Made by a program: the position numbers and the translations under genes
Shown here: positions 43,063 to 50,917 of the stretch, one piece after another
How positions within the stretch are numbered: position 1 is the stretch's first letter
Layout: every line of letters begins with the position of its first letter
Notes under the pieces: model-generated
Told to the model about the DNA's origin: nothing
Databases searched by the model: none
Seen by the model: the letters and a program-made list of their open reading frames with translations, nothing else
DNA from: Peptostreptococcaceae bacterium
GTDB taxonomy: Bacteria; Bacillota; Clostridia; Peptostreptococcales; Filifactoraceae
DNA length: 53,585 nucleotides
Assembly (NCBI GenBank): GCA_030532705.1
Contig: JAUNKR010000010.1
Span: 1 to 53,585, forward strand
Direction of reading: 5' to 3'

Positions 43063-44760
43063 ATGTATAAAGGTATCGCTGCCTCAGAAGGCATTGCAAT
43101 CGGAAAAGTATTATTGCTCAAAAAAGAAGAGCCTGTTATTGAAAAAAGAACGATCTCAGCCGATGAGATCGAAAGCGAGAAAGAGAGATTGACACAAGCG
43201 CTGGAGCTGTCCAAACAACAGCTTGAAGAGATCAAAGAAAATGCCGGCGAGGTGATGCGAGAGATCCTCGACGCCCATATCATGATCCTCAACGATGACG
43301 AACTCGTCGATCAGATCAACGGTAAGATCTCCGACAAAAAACAGGATGTCGTCTCCGCGACCCACGAAACGATCGAATTTTTTGTGAGCATCTTCGCATC
43401 GATGGAAGATGACTATATGAAAGAGCGCGTTGCCGATCTGCGCGACATCGGCTATCGGATCATTATGAACCTGCTCGGCAAAGAGATCCTCTCGCTGATC
43501 ACGCTCAAAGAACCCGTCGTCATCGTGGCGCATGACATCACCCCATCCGATACCGCACAGATGAACAAAGATCGAGTGCTCGGCTTTTTGACCGATATCG
43601 GCGGCAGAACTTCCCATTCCGCGATCATGGCGAGAACGCTGGAGATCCCGGCGATCCTCGGACTGAATGATATTACCCAAAAAGTAAAAAATGGCGATAT
43701 CGTATGCTTTGACGGCGAAGAAGGGATCCTCTTCATCGATCCGGATCAAGAGACCCTGTCCAAATACCAAAAACTTGCCCAAGAGCAAGAGCTGGAAAAA
43801 AAATTGCTCGCAGAATACAAAGAAAAACAGAGCGTGACCGCCGATGGACATCGTGTGGAACTCGCCGGCAATATCGGAAACCCGAAAGATACACAAAGTG
43901 CGAAGAAAAACGGTGCTGAAGGCATCGGACTTTACCGCACCGAATTCTTATATATGGATCGAGACAATCTTCCGAGCGAAGAAGAACAATACGAAGCATA
44001 TCGCTCCGTACTCGAACAGATGGGAGATCATCCCGTTGTCATCCGGACCCTCGACATCGGCGGTGACAAAAATCTCCCTTATCTTCCAATGCCAGAAGAG
44101 ATGAACCCCTTCCTCGGCTACCGCGCCGTACGGATCTGTCTGGATCGGACCGACCTGTTCAAGACACAGCTTCGTGCGCTGCTTCGTGCCAGCATGCACG
44201 GTGATCTCAAGATCATGTACCCGATGATCTCCTCTTTGGAAGAGGTCCGACATGCAAACGAGATCCTTGAAGAATGTCGAAAAGAACTCGATCAGGAAGG
44301 CATCCCTTATGCCAAATTCGAAGTAGGGATCATGATCGAGATCCCATCCGCAGCGCTTACAGCCGATCTGATCGCACCCGAAGTGGACTTCTTCTCCATC
44401 GGGACCAACGATCTCATCCAATATACCTGCGCGGTCGATCGAATGAACCAAAAGATCTCCGATCTATACAATCCGTTCCATCCGGCAGTGCTTCGACTGA
44501 TCAAACAAGTGATCGATGCCGCCCATGACCATGGGATCTGGTGCGGAATGTGCGGAGAGACCGCCGGCAACAAAAAACTGATCCCGATCTATCTCGGGAT
44601 GGGACTGGACGAATTCTCCATGAGCGCAGGCTCCATCCTCAAAGCCAGAAAACAGATCGCCGGTCTGACATACACCAAAGCACAGGAGATCTTTGCAGAG
44701 GTCATGAAAATGCGAACAGCCCGGGAGATCGAAGACTATATGAACAGGATCATCGAATAA
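43063..44760 (+). CDS. ptsI: PTS phosphoenolpyruvate-protein phosphotransferase (Enzyme I)
   Basis: 565 residues, full length. Starts KGIAASEGIAIGKVLLL, phospho-His in GGRTSHSAIMARTLEIPAI (near residue 189), PEP-binding YRTEFLYMDRDNLPSEEEQYEAY, and C-terminal MIEIPSAALTADL, FFSIGTNDLIQYTCAVDR and CGMCGETAG. Transfers phosphate from PEP to HPr. Unusually, ptsH is not adjacent; the gene stands alone with its own promoter and terminator. AAGGAG ribosome binding site. Confidence 0.97.
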   Translation: MYKGIAASEGIAIGKVLLLKKEEPVIEKRTISADEIESEKERLTQALELSKQQLEEIKENAGEVMREILDAHIMILNDDELVDQINGKISDKKQDVVSATHETIEFFVSIFASMEDDYMKERVADLRDIGYRIIMNLLGKEILSLITLKEPVVIVAHDITPSDTAQMNKDRVLGFLTDIGGRTSHSAIMARTLEIPAILGLNDITQKVKNGDIVCFDGEEGILFIDPDQETLSKYQKLAQEQELEKKLLAEYKEKQSVTADGHRVELAGNIGNPKDTQSAKKNGAEGIGLYRTEFLYMDRDNLPSEEEQYEAYRSVLEQMGDHPVVIRTLDIGGDKNLPYLPMPEEMNPFLGYRAVRICLDRTDLFKTQLRALLRASMHGDLKIMYPMISSLEEVRHANEILEECRKELDQEGIPYAKFEVGIMIEIPSAALTADLIAPEVDFFSIGTNDLIQYTCAVDRMNQKISDLYNPFHPAVLRLIKQVIDAAHDHGIWCGMCGETAGNKKLIPIYLGMGLDEFSMSAGSILKARKQIAGLTYTKAQEIFAEVMKMRTAREIEDYMNRIIE

Positions 44761-44775
44761 TATCGATGTACTCTA

Positions 44776-44834
44776 AAAAGCAGACCCCGGATCGAGCACG
44801 CCTACAAAAAGGAGTTTTCGACGGGTCTGCTTTT
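44776..44834 (+). terminator. Terminator of ptsI
   Basis: AAAAGCAGACCC (44776-44787) pairs with GGGTCTGCTTTT (44823-44834), loop of 35 bases. Confidence 0.75.
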
Positions 44835-44841
44835 ATATTAC

Positions 44842-44883
44842 AGAAAATAAAAAGGGCTTCGGCTACCCTCTAGCCAAAGCCCT
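44842..44883 (-). terminator. Terminator of hpf
   Basis: Minus strand AGGGCTTTGGCTAGA-GGG-TAGCCGAAGCCCT followed by TTTTTATTTT. Confidence 0.78.
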
Positions 44884-44894
44884 GAATATCTTAT

Positions 44895-45422
44895 TTATTT
44901 CGGTTCGATCAGACCGTAGTTGCCATCCTTTCGCTTATACACCACAGTCACTTTATTGGTTTCAAAGTTATCAAAAACAAAGAAGTCATGTCCTAGAAGT
45001 TCCAGTTGCAATATTGCATCCTCTTCCGACATCGGTTTGTACTCAAACACTTTACGGCGAATGATCTTCTCACTCTCCTCATGATGCCCTGCCGGCTCAT
45101 AAGATTCGATACTTTCAAAACGGATCGAGCCATGTGGCTTTTTCATCAACTTATCCTTTTGCTTAGCCAACTGCTTCTTCAACTTCTCGATCGCAAGATC
45201 CAGCGCATTATATACATCATCATCGATCGCCTCTGCTCTCACGACGCCCGTATTGAAAGGTATCGTCACCTCGACCTTCTGCTGATTTTTCAAATTCGAA
45301 ACAGTGACCTTTGCGTCCTGCTCCCCATTGAAATACTTATCCAGTCTCGATAGCTTGGTCTCAAAGTTGCCTTCCATTGCTTCTGTCACTCTAAGATTTC
45401 TTCCTAAGATGCTTACTAACAT
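44895..45422 (-). CDS. hpf: Ribosome hibernation-promoting factor, long form
   Basis: About 175 residues from ATG 45422 (AAAGGGG). N-terminal HPF/YfiA domain SILGRNLRVTEAMEGNFETKLSRLDKYF and the C-terminal dimerisation domain RRKVFEYKPMSEEDAILQLELLGHDFFVFDNFETNKVTVVYKRKDGNYGLIEP: the long type that forms 100S ribosome dimers. An 8-bp perfect inverted repeat overlaps the putative -10 box upstream (45488-45508). Confidence 0.94.
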   Translation of the reverse strand: MLVSILGRNLRVTEAMEGNFETKLSRLDKYFNGEQDAKVTVSNLKNQQKVEVTIPFNTGVVRAEAIDDDVYNALDLAIEKLKKQLAKQKDKLMKKPHGSIRFESIESYEPAGHHEESEKIIRRKVFEYKPMSEEDAILQLELLGHDFFVFDNFETNKVTVVYKRKDGNYGLIEPK

Positions 45423-45482
45423 AATATCGCCCCTTTCAGCGGTCCGATTTTTTCGATGACCATTTGTAATATAGATAACCAT

Positions 45483-45508
45483 ATTATAGGATAATTATTC
45501 ATTATCCT
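45483..45508 (-). promoter_or_regulatory. hpf -10 box with overlapping inverted repeat
   Basis: Minus-strand TATAAT (45488-45483) about 60 bases upstream of the start. Abutting it is the perfect repeat AGGATAAT-TATTC-ATTATCCT (45488-45508), which covers the space where the spacer would be. No good -35 is seen, so an activator or alternative sigma factor is possible. Confidence 0.5.
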
Positions 45509-45777
45509 TTGAAATATTTTGAAAAAACTGTTCTTTTAACAGACAGCTTTCAAACAGCCTTTTTCTGTACCATCCCGATCCGATCGACATCGACAGATCC
45601 TATCCTCTGCACCGGACAAACTCCGATCTTCTTCCCCTCTTAAGCAGCCCATCCTCTCCGACGAGCCTCCGGAAATATTCCCATGCGCCGTACATGATGT
45701 TGAGCTTTGTATTCTTTCTGCCTGTATTTTGTCGATCCGGATCCCTCTTGGTTCAACTTTTTGATCCGTCCGCTCAG

Positions 45778-45806
45778 TTGAAAAAAACCTGATTTCGTTA
45801 TATAAT
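45778..45806 (+). promoter_or_regulatory. Promoter of the small Cys-rich protein gene
   Basis: TTGAAA (45778-45783), 17-base spacer, TATAAT (45801-45806), 37 bases before the start codon. Confidence 0.78.
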
Positions 45807-45842
45807 ATGCTCAGGTATTAACGAAACAGAATGGAGGAACTG

Positions 45843-46094
45843 ATGAGCTACAAATATTTTGAAAACCGAAGCTGCGAATACTATCCTTGTCACAATCTGG
45901 AACATATGAACTGCCTATTTTGCTACTGCCCGCTCTATCTGACAGACTGCGGCGGCAACTTCAAGATCCTGTCCAATGGGATCAAGGATTGCAGTAACTG
46001 TGTTTTTCCACATATTGAGGCAAACTATGAAAAAGTGATCGAAAAATTCCGTACGGCAGCACGTGCCAAAGCCGAAGAGAACAAAGAGCTTTAG
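45843..46094 (+). CDS. Small Cys-rich metal-binding domain protein
   Basis: About 83 residues from ATG 45843; the GGAGG ribosome binding site lies between 45831 and this ATG, which excludes the earlier ATG. Eight Cys plus His in a compact pattern: SCEYYPCHNLEHMNCLFCYCPLY, DCGG and DCSNCVFPH. It matches the 'cysteine-rich small domain' found alone or fused to corrinoid-processing enzymes, probably binding zinc or Fe-S. The C-terminal helix is basic/acidic. Function not established. Confidence 0.85.
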   Translation: MSYKYFENRSCEYYPCHNLEHMNCLFCYCPLYLTDCGGNFKILSNGIKDCSNCVFPHIEANYEKVIEKFRTAARAKAEENKEL

Positions 46095-46175
46095 TTACAT
46101 ACGTGAGCCGAACGAACGCTCGATCGTGCCATCAACGAAGATCGATCACCGATAAAGATCCATATTTTTAAGACC

Positions 46176-46205
46176 GAGGGCTCTCGTATAGATGCCCTCT
46201 TTTTA
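46176..46205 (+). terminator. Terminator after the Cys-rich protein gene
   Basis: GAGGGC (46176-46181) pairs with GCCCTC (46194-46199), then TTTTTT. Confidence 0.75.
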
Positions 46206-46358
46206 TGTCTACACGAATCTCGCGCCAATTATCGCTTGCCCTAATAAAATCTTTTCCAACAAGTTCATAATTTTTTATGCACATGATCGACTTTTTGTGA
46301 TAAAATATTTATCGGGCATAGTCCTTTGCCGTGATCGGACCTTGCCAAAACCTGCTAT

Positions 46359-46447
46359 GGAGACGTATCGAAGTGGTCATAACGAGCTCGACTCGAAATC
46401 GAGTTGCCTTCCGAGGCACGTGGGTTCGAATCCCACCGTCTCCGCCA
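46359..46447 (+). tRNA. tRNA-Ser (anticodon CGA)
   Basis: Acceptor stem GGAGACG/CGTCTCC with discriminator G and encoded CCA. Anticodon stem CTCGA/TCGAG around loop CTCGAAA gives anticodon CGA (46394-46396), reading UCG. The T-arm is GTGGGTTCGAATCCCAC. A long variable arm, GCCT-TCCG-AGGC, is typical of tRNA-Ser. Confidence 0.95.
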
Positions 46448-46452
46448 TTAGT

Positions 46453-46486
46453 AAAAGCCTGTGGTCATTCATCACAGGCTTTTTGC
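46453..46486 (+). terminator. Terminator of tRNA-Ser
   Basis: AAAAGCCTGTG-GTCATTCAT-CACAGGCTTTTT, starting 6 bases after the tRNA. Confidence 0.85.
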
Positions 46487-46612
46487 GTAGCGTTATCGAC
46501 TTTTCATTCGACTTCGATCTGTCATTTTAAGATGGATCTTTTTGCAACAACGCTTTATAACAAAGATCTGTGCCTACCTCATACACTGCACTGATCAAGA
46601 TAAAAAGACTGT

Positions 46613-48142
46613 TTAACATATCCCATCAATGTCGATCTCTCTTTTCTCCCCAAAAATATCTAAGAAGTGAAAAGCCGGTGTCTCTGCTCGAGTAATATAG
46701 TACAAGGAGAACACATCGCCGATCCCCGGCGGATCTTCTCTTCGCCACCGCTCCGTCATCCGATACTGCTTAAACAACTCTTTGGCGATCTGTTGTTCTT
46801 CTTTGCCCAGCATATATTCGTAGATATAGAGATTTTCCCAAGCAAAGTCGATCGGCGTATCATGAAGATCGACCAATTCATCGATACGGGTGGTGATCCC
46901 TCGCAGTTTTTCTTTGGTCGCTTCCTCATCCACTACCGAAGAATCCGTCATATGGATCAAAGTGATACCAACCTCAACTGACCCATAACCTTTTTTGAGC
47001 AATTTCTTTTCGTCGATCGTTCTGCAATCACGACGGACTTTGCAGGCATTATTTTCGGTATATTGGTCTCCTGTCGGTTCGGTTGAAACAAAAAATAATA
47101 CTTCATCGCTCATTCCTTCTTCTTCGATGATACGCTCGACATGTTTGTTTAGGATCGATTGGTACAGGGTGCTTAAGAAATAGTCTTCAATATTGACGGG
47201 TTTTGTCTTCGGTTCGACGATGGACTCATCGACCATAAAGAACAGATCGGGATATTCTTCTGCTGCAAACCATATGCCGTTTTTTTGAAAAAACGGGATC
47301 TTGTATTTGTCGCTTAGTGCTTGTATCACTTCATCCGACGTTGCCCAATCCAGCTCTCCACTCATATAGGAGTCGTATTCATCAAATTCCTCTCCATCTC
47401 GGGCTATGTTGCTCTCGTAGTAGGGGGTCTTGAGGTAGAAGATGCCTTCTTCTTTGTATCCTTTGGGGTCGAGTATTGACTGGATCTGTTTTTCTTGGGA
47501 CAGCTCTTGGATCGAGTGTTCTTTAAGGGCTTCTTTGTTGTAGATGTTCCCCCAGAATTCGACTTGTTCTACATTGTTGTCCATATATCCTTCGATAAGC
47601 TCTTTGGCGATCTTTTGTTTGTAGAGCATTTGATATTGTCTTTGTACCTCGTCTTTTTTGGATGTTTTGTCTACAAACATATCCAGCTCGATCTTGATCC
47701 GCATCGTGTGTTGAGGATCGCGGAACACTTCGTCCGCTTTCAGCTCGCCTTGCTGATACCGTAGGATCGCTTCATTGACAAATTCCACATCGGTCCGCAG
47801 GATATAGGGCGCTTTTTTGAGCATTGGAAACTCGGTTTGGATCGCATAGCGGATCTTGTTGTCCCAATATTGATATGCCTTTTCTTCCAGCTCTTGCCCG
47901 GATCTCTTTAGATCTGCAAAATAGAGCTTGGGATCATAATGTCGCCGATATTTTTCTTTTTGCAGCTCCGTATAAGAGTCGATGTAGAGCTCATCGATCT
48001 GCCGGGATCGCTCGTATAATGATCTTCCGTCGATGATCAGATCGCCCGAATTTCCATTGGAGCAACCGGTCAAAAGCAATAAGGAGACCATGAGCATCAC
48101 TAATATCCTTTGTATTTGTAAGATATATTTTTTTCGTATCAT
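46613..48142 (-). CDS. Large hypothetical lipoprotein
   Basis: About 509 residues from ATG 48142 (GGGAGG). Signal peptide with lipobox LLLLTGC-S, cleavage before Cys; the mature protein would be anchored to the membrane. The rest is rich in Glu, Lys, Tyr and charged helices with no internal repeat or known domain that I can recognise; a Cys pair appears near NNACKVRRDC. It stands alone between the tRNA gene and a long intergenic region. Could be a substrate-binding or sensor-like lipoprotein, but no transporter is adjacent. Confidence 0.78.
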   Translation of the reverse strand: MIRKKYILQIQRILVMLMVSLLLLTGCSNGNSGDLIIDGRSLYERSRQIDELYIDSYTELQKEKYRRHYDPKLYFADLKRSGQELEEKAYQYWDNKIRYAIQTEFPMLKKAPYILRTDVEFVNEAILRYQQGELKADEVFRDPQHTMRIKIELDMFVDKTSKKDEVQRQYQMLYKQKIAKELIEGYMDNNVEQVEFWGNIYNKEALKEHSIQELSQEKQIQSILDPKGYKEEGIFYLKTPYYESNIARDGEEFDEYDSYMSGELDWATSDEVIQALSDKYKIPFFQKNGIWFAAEEYPDLFFMVDESIVEPKTKPVNIEDYFLSTLYQSILNKHVERIIEEEGMSDEVLFFVSTEPTGDQYTENNACKVRRDCRTIDEKKLLKKGYGSVEVGITLIHMTDSSVVDEEATKEKLRGITTRIDELVDLHDTPIDFAWENLYIYEYMLGKEEQQIAKELFKQYRMTERWRREDPPGIGDVFSLYYITRAETPAFHFLDIFGEKREIDIDGIC

Positions 48143-48237
48143 CCTGACCTCCCCTCTCACAAGTGTCATAACCTTCCCATCATAAAATGTTATTCTTCTC
48201 ATAAAACCCTCTCATCATAAAATATGATAGTGCAAAG

Positions 48238-48341
48238 ATATCAATCAGTCATTATTTATTGCATAGATTTTTTCAGAATGAATTCGTTGTTTTCATCTTT
48301 GATAACACATATCGATCGGTCATTATTTGTTGCATACATTT
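48238..48341. repeat. Imperfect direct repeat pair, period 71 bases
   Basis: Two copies of ATATCRATCRGTCATTATTT-type sequence, each continuing RTTGCATASATTTT, at 48238-48270 and 48309-48341; they differ at about four positions over ~33 bases. Confidence 0.65.
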
Positions 48342-48840
48342 TCTGCCTTATCATTTTGTAGAACGCTCCTATCTATAGAATAAAAAACACCTTTTAAAAA
48401 ACCAAACAAAATCTTTACAAAAAACCGGACCATCAAAACAAATGCTTTTTAGTCCGCTTATGTCGCCCGTATTCTGAAAAGAACAGACCTTGGTCTTAAT
48501 ATTTACTTTTTTCCATGATAATTTTATTCCTGATCTCAACTGTTCAATTTCATATTGTTCAATTTTATTCTGTGATTTACCAAATGACTTATGTAAATTC
48601 GATTCCGAAATAAACTCATTGCTTCCACCTACCTCGCATTTTATACACAGATGCTTCCTCCATTATTTTTGAATATGATCTCTCAGTCTTTCGGTTTTCG
48701 ATAGACGAATGTCATGACCCCTGCTATTCGATTGTCACTCCGGTTTTAATTTATGATCCATCGCTCTTTTGACCCCTACTGATCCTGATCCATCGATCGA
48801 ACCGTGTCATTGTTTGTTTTCATTCTAACATAAGCTTTTC

Positions 48841-48869
48841 TTAAGCACAAGGAGCGGTTATGGTATAAT
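48841..48869 (+). promoter_or_regulatory. Promoter of the Y-family polymerase operon
   Basis: TTAAGC (48841-48846), 17-base spacer, TATAAT (48864-48869), with an extended -10 TGG just before it. Confidence 0.65.
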
Positions 48870-48909
48870 GAATATAAGTTGAGATCGATCGAAAGAAAGG
48901 GGTGATGGT

Positions 48910-50418
48910 GTGAAGGAGAGATGTTATATTGCAATCGATCTAAAATCATTTTATGCTTCCGTTGAATGTCGAGAGCTCGGGCTGGATCCGCTTGACACTA
49001 ATCTCGTCGTGGCGGATGAAAGCCGAACGGACAAAACGATCTGTCTTGCAGCCACGCCTACGCTCAAAAGTTATGGTATTTCAGGACGAGGACGACTTTT
49101 TGAGGTCAAGCAAAAAGTCAAGGAAGCGAATGCAAAAAGAAGATCCCAGGCGCCGGATCGTACCCTTCAAGGCTCATCCTATCTTTATTCTGAGCTGAAA
49201 AAGGACCCTTCGCTTGCGATCGATTTTATCATCACACCACCTCGAATGGCTCATTATATGGCGTATAGCGCCCGTATCTATGAGATCTACATGAAATATG
49301 TTGCACCGGAGGATATTATCGTCTATTCGATCGACGAGGTGTTTATGGATGTGACGGACTATCTGCAAACCTACAAGCTGTCCGCTCATGACCTGACGAT
49401 GAAGATCATCCTGGACGTGCTCGAGACGATGGGGATCACCGCGACCGCAGGGATCGGCACCAATCTTTTTTTGTGCAAAGTCGCAATGGATATCGTGGCA
49501 AAGCATATGGATCCGGATGAAAATGGCGTTCGGATCGCGGAGCTGGATGAGATGAGTTTTCGTCAAAACCTATGGCACCATCGCCCGCTGACTGATTTTT
49601 GGCGGATCGGCAGAGGCTATGCAAAAAAATTGGAAGACCACGGCTTGATGACGATGGGTGATATTGCAAGATGTTCGTTGCGAAACGAAGATTTGCTCTA
49701 CAGACTCTTTGGGAAAAATGCGGAGCTTCTGATCGATCATGCATGGGGCTGGGAACCTTGCACCATCCAGGCGATCAAAGCCTACAAGCCAAGTACGCAC
49801 AGTCTGGGCTCCGGACAGGTCTTGCATCATCCTTATTCTACCGAAAGTGCAAAGCTCGTCATTCGAGAAATGGCGGATGATCTGGTGCTGGATCTGGTGG
49901 ATAAGGGGCTCGTTACCGACCAGATCGCCATCACCATAGGCTATGATGTCGAAAACCTGCTCGATCCGGTGCGAAAAAAGAATTTTCTCGGCGCCATCGT
50001 CACGGATCCCTATGGAAGAAAGCTTCCAAGGCCTTCACATAGCACGATCAATCTCGGGAAGCACACCTCCTCGACCAAGCAGATCTTAAAAGCGGTCGGC
50101 GAATTGTTCGATCGGATCGTCGAAAAAGATCTTCTGATCCGAAGGGTGAATGTCACCGCAAATCATGTCATCCCTGAAGGTCTTTCGCAAAGAGATGACA
50201 AAAACTATGAGCAGCTGGATCTTTTTACCGACTACTCCGCACTCAAAGTCGAGCAGGAAAAGGAGAAGATCGAACTGGAGCGCGAAAAGAAAATGCAGCA
50301 GGCGATGCTCAGTATCAAGAAAAAATTCGGAAAAAACGCGATCCTCAAAGCGACGAATCTTGAAAAGGATTCGACCGCAAAGGAACGCAACGCACAGATC
50401 GGAGGGCATAAAGCATGA
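48910..50418 (+). CDS. Y-family DNA polymerase (UmuC-like)
   Basis: 502 residues, starting with GTG at 48910 after AAAGGGGTG. Catalytic core: AIDLKSFYASVECRELG (first Asp), YSIDEVFMD (second acidic pair), ATAGIGTNLFLCKVAMDIVAKH, a little-finger region from ~250 on and a Lys-rich C-terminal coiled coil (VEQEKEKIELEREKKMQQ). Translesion polymerase of the UmuC branch used in mutagenic repair. Stop overlaps a YolD-like gene by 4 bases (ATGA), the usual pairing in Bacillota. Confidence 0.93.
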   Translation: MKERCYIAIDLKSFYASVECRELGLDPLDTNLVVADESRTDKTICLAATPTLKSYGISGRGRLFEVKQKVKEANAKRRSQAPDRTLQGSSYLYSELKKDPSLAIDFIITPPRMAHYMAYSARIYEIYMKYVAPEDIIVYSIDEVFMDVTDYLQTYKLSAHDLTMKIILDVLETMGITATAGIGTNLFLCKVAMDIVAKHMDPDENGVRIAELDEMSFRQNLWHHRPLTDFWRIGRGYAKKLEDHGLMTMGDIARCSLRNEDLLYRLFGKNAELLIDHAWGWEPCTIQAIKAYKPSTHSLGSGQVLHHPYSTESAKLVIREMADDLVLDLVDKGLVTDQIAITIGYDVENLLDPVRKKNFLGAIVTDPYGRKLPRPSHSTINLGKHTSSTKQILKAVGELFDRIVEKDLLIRRVNVTANHVIPEGLSQRDDKNYEQLDLFTDYSALKVEQEKEKIELEREKKMQQAMLSIKKKFGKNAILKATNLEKDSTAKERNAQIGGHKA

Positions 50419-50837
50419 TCGGAAGATATGACGATATTATTCATCTGCCCCATCATGTCTCTTCGACGAGACCGCAGATGTCGATGATGGATCGTGCCGC
50501 ACAATTTTCTCCATTTAAGGCACTGACGGGATATGATGCCAATATTAAAGAGACCGGCAGATATACGAGCGAACGCATCGAACTTGCCGAGGATGCGATC
50601 TATTTTTTGACTGTCAAAATGGGGATCCTCGTCGATCAGCTCTCAAAGGAGCCTGTGATCCGGATCACTTATTTTGAACCGGATGACAAAAAATCCGGCG
50701 GCAGTTATCGGACTGTCAGCGGAAAGGTAAAGAAGGTGGACTCTTTTGATCGGGCTTTGATCCTGCAAAATGGCGAGAAGATCCCGATGGACGATATTTT
50801 GGATATGCAAGGAGATATTTTCGGTTCGCTGGATTGA
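50415..50837 (+). CDS. YolD-like protein
   Basis: 140 residues with the YolD signature MMDRAAQFSPFKALTGYDANI and later a short SH3-like beta part (ITYFEPDDKKSGGSYRTVSGKVKKV). YolD-like proteins are encoded with UmuC-type polymerases and are proposed to play a UmuD-like partner role. Coupled translation by the ATGA overlap. Confidence 0.88.
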   Translation: MIGRYDDIIHLPHHVSSTRPQMSMMDRAAQFSPFKALTGYDANIKETGRYTSERIELAEDAIYFLTVKMGILVDQLSKEPVIRITYFEPDDKKSGGSYRTVSGKVKKVDSFDRALILQNGEKIPMDDILDMQGDIFGSLD

Positions 50838-50917
50838 TCTTGTTTTTTTATTCTTCTCTTATCGCCTTATTTATTTACACGATATACTATTAGTGATATT
50901 AATAAGGAAGTGATGAT

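Larger units (their letters stand above)
45423..45842. other. Divergent intergenic region hpf / Cys-rich protein
   Basis: 420 bases with no gene. It contains the hpf promoter-proximal inverted repeat, then a C/T-rich stretch (about 45570-45720) unlike neighbouring sequence, and the plus-strand promoter at 45778-45806. Confidence 0.5.
48143..48909. other. Long intergenic region with repeats
   Basis: About 770 bases without a supported gene. It has a ~33-base imperfect direct repeat (48238-48270 and 48309-48341), shorter CATCATAAAAT repeats (48178 and 48214), an AT-rich middle, and the promoter of the polymerase operon at its right end. No LexA box matching the Bacillota consensus was found. 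Confidence 0.55.

Noticed and set aside
45831-45842. ATG 45831 as the start of the Cys-rich small protein
   Set aside because: The GGAGG ribosome binding site lies downstream of this ATG and serves 45843.
48780-48820. LexA box before the Y-family polymerase
   Set aside because: CGAAC-CGTG-TCATT only half-matches CGAAC-N4-GTTCG.
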